Shown here: positions 6,059-6,282 of the stretch, piece by piece
Position numbering within the stretch: the first letter of the stretch is position 1
Layout of the letters: each line of letters begins with the position of its first letter
Assembly: GCA_044433065.1 (NCBI GenBank)
Contig: JAWXUA010000157.1
Location: forward strand, 1-6,282
From: Nitratidesulfovibrio sp044433065
GTDB taxonomy: Bacteria > Desulfobacterota > Desulfovibrionia > Desulfovibrionales > Desulfovibrionaceae
Direction: 5' to 3'
Length of the DNA: 6,282 nucleotides
Program-made: the position numbers and the translations under genes
The notes under the pieces: model-generated
What the model was told of the DNA's origin: nothing
What the model saw: only the letters and a program-made list of their open reading frames with translations
Databases searched by the model: none

Positions 6059-6157
6059 AGGAAGAGTAACGGCTTTCGTTGGCTGTGGGATGCAAGTCGT
6101 TGAGCTGCACTAGCATGGCGCCGAACGACGTTTGTGGAAGAAATGGCGACTCTTCCT
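6059..6157. repeat. 99-bp branched inverted-repeat structure
   Basis: AGGAAGAGT (6059-6067) is the exact complement of ACTCTTCCT (6149-6157), a 9-bp closing stem. Inside are a 4-bp hairpin AACG/CGTT (6068-6080) and a 6-bp stem GTCGTT/AACGAC (6096-6101 with 6124-6129). The right closing arm can alternatively pair with GGAAGA at 6136-6141. It could be part of a structured RNA or a decayed element. It is not a tRNA, since no T-loop is present. Confidence 0.4.
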
Positions 6158-6202
6158 ATATAAAATTTTCTCCCATGCGCCGTAAATGACTTTAAAAACC
6201 CC

Positions 6203-6226
6203 AACTTTCGCCGCAAATAGAAAGTT
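6203..6226. repeat. 7-bp perfect hairpin
   Basis: AACTTTC (6203-6209) and GAAAGTT (6220-6226) pair around a 10-nt loop. ACCCC just outside on the left (6198-6202) can pair with GGGGT (6237-6241) across a bulge. The GAAAGTT word recurs in the hairpin after proS. Confidence 0.45.
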
Positions 6227-6236
6227 TTGAAGGATA

Positions 6237-6260
6237 GGGGTGGGGGTCTGGGGGAGGGGG
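6237..6260 (+). other. Four-tract G-run with G-quadruplex potential
   Basis: Runs of 4, 5, 5 and 5 guanines are separated by loops of 1, 3 and 1 nt, which meets the usual sequence rule for an intramolecular G-quadruplex with very short loops. It sits directly before an A/T-rich inverted repeat at the window edge. Confidence 0.7.
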
Positions 6261-6263
6261 AAG
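6248..6263. repeat. Second copy of the 16-bp G/A-rich word found after proS
   Basis: CTGGGGGAGGGGGAAG matches CTGGGGGAAGGGGAAG at 5854-5869 at 15 of 16 positions in the same orientation. In both places the word leads into an inverted repeat containing AAAGTT or AACTTT, so the two look like members of one terminator-like repeat family. Confidence 0.7.
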
Positions 6264-6265
6264 GA

Positions 6266-6282
6266 AACTTTTTTAAAAGTTC
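6266..6282. terminator. Partial hairpin at right edge, probable terminator
   Basis: AACTTTT and AAAAGTT (6266-6272 and 6275-6281) pair around TT. The arms, preceded by the G-rich word at 6248-6263, resemble the first half of a bidirectional terminator whose C-rich 3' arm would lie beyond the window. The window edge prevents a firm call. Confidence 0.4.

Larger units (their letters stand above)
5846..6282. other. 437-bp intergenic stretch without a convincing protein gene
   Basis: No frame here has both a credible start and protein-like content. A 60-codon minus-strand frame at 6034-6216 gives an unrecognised basic peptide with no Shine-Dalgarno that I can defend, and it runs through several hairpins. 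The stretch is dominated by inverted repeats, G-runs and repeated G/A-rich words. It may combine the proS terminator, extragenic repeats and the terminator of a gene beyond the right edge. Confidence 0.7.

Noticed and set aside
6059..6157. tRNA-Sec-like gene, suggested by the GGAAGAGT/ACTCTTCC acceptor-like stem
   Set aside because: No GTTCGA-type T-loop next to the stem, no D-loop GG or anticodon arm of correct size, and the 3' bases are not CCA-like.
6034..6216. 60-codon minus-strand frame in the intergenic stretch
   Set aside because: No recognisable family and no good ribosome site, and it overlaps several hairpins that better explain the sequence.

Overview
The window is ordinary bacterial chromosome, about half G+C by eye. 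It carries five complete genes in two divergent blocks, a probable insertion-sequence edge on the left and a structured, gene-free stretch on the right. The gene order (zinc ABC transporter znuB-znuC-znuA, then ispG and proS reading away from it) is one I recall from Desulfovibrio and relatives. The G-rich terminator-like repeats after proS fit that too. I place the organism in Desulfovibrionales (Desulfobacterota) with moderate confidence; no rRNA or other marker is present.

Left edge (1-98): a minus-strand ORF runs off the window. Its 14 visible residues resemble the start of an IS3-family transposase OrfA, so an insertion sequence probably lies directly downstream of znuB, where I would expect a Fur-family regulator gene in relatives. 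Minus block (99-2821): znuA (periplasmic zinc-binding protein), znuC (ATPase) and znuB (membrane permease) read leftward. znuC and znuB overlap by 8 bp. znuA is separated from znuC by 145 bp containing a strong hairpin that could attenuate transcription, giving more binding protein than transporter.

Divergent control region (2822-3017): this holds a leftward promoter for znuA, overlapped by a 7-1-7 Fur/Zur-type operator, and a rightward promoter for ispG. The two are separated by a 13-bp perfect palindrome. The promoter position and a good Shine-Dalgarno both argue that ispG starts at 3018 and not at upstream codons. Plus block (3018-5845): ispG (MEP isoprenoid pathway, 4Fe-4S enzyme) and proS (prolyl-tRNA synthetase with an editing insertion) are 2 bp apart and surely co-transcribed.

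Right intergenic stretch (5846-6282): I see no convincing protein gene. It contains a long hairpin after proS, a small palindrome-rich block, a 14-bp bulged hairpin, a 9-bp-closed branched structure, a four-tract G-run and near-identical 16-bp direct repeats. This could be a terminator and repeat cluster, a small non-autonomous mobile element or a structured RNA; the sequence alone does not decide. I found no clearly new biological system. The best candidates for a second look are this structured stretch and the regulatory architecture of the zinc operon.
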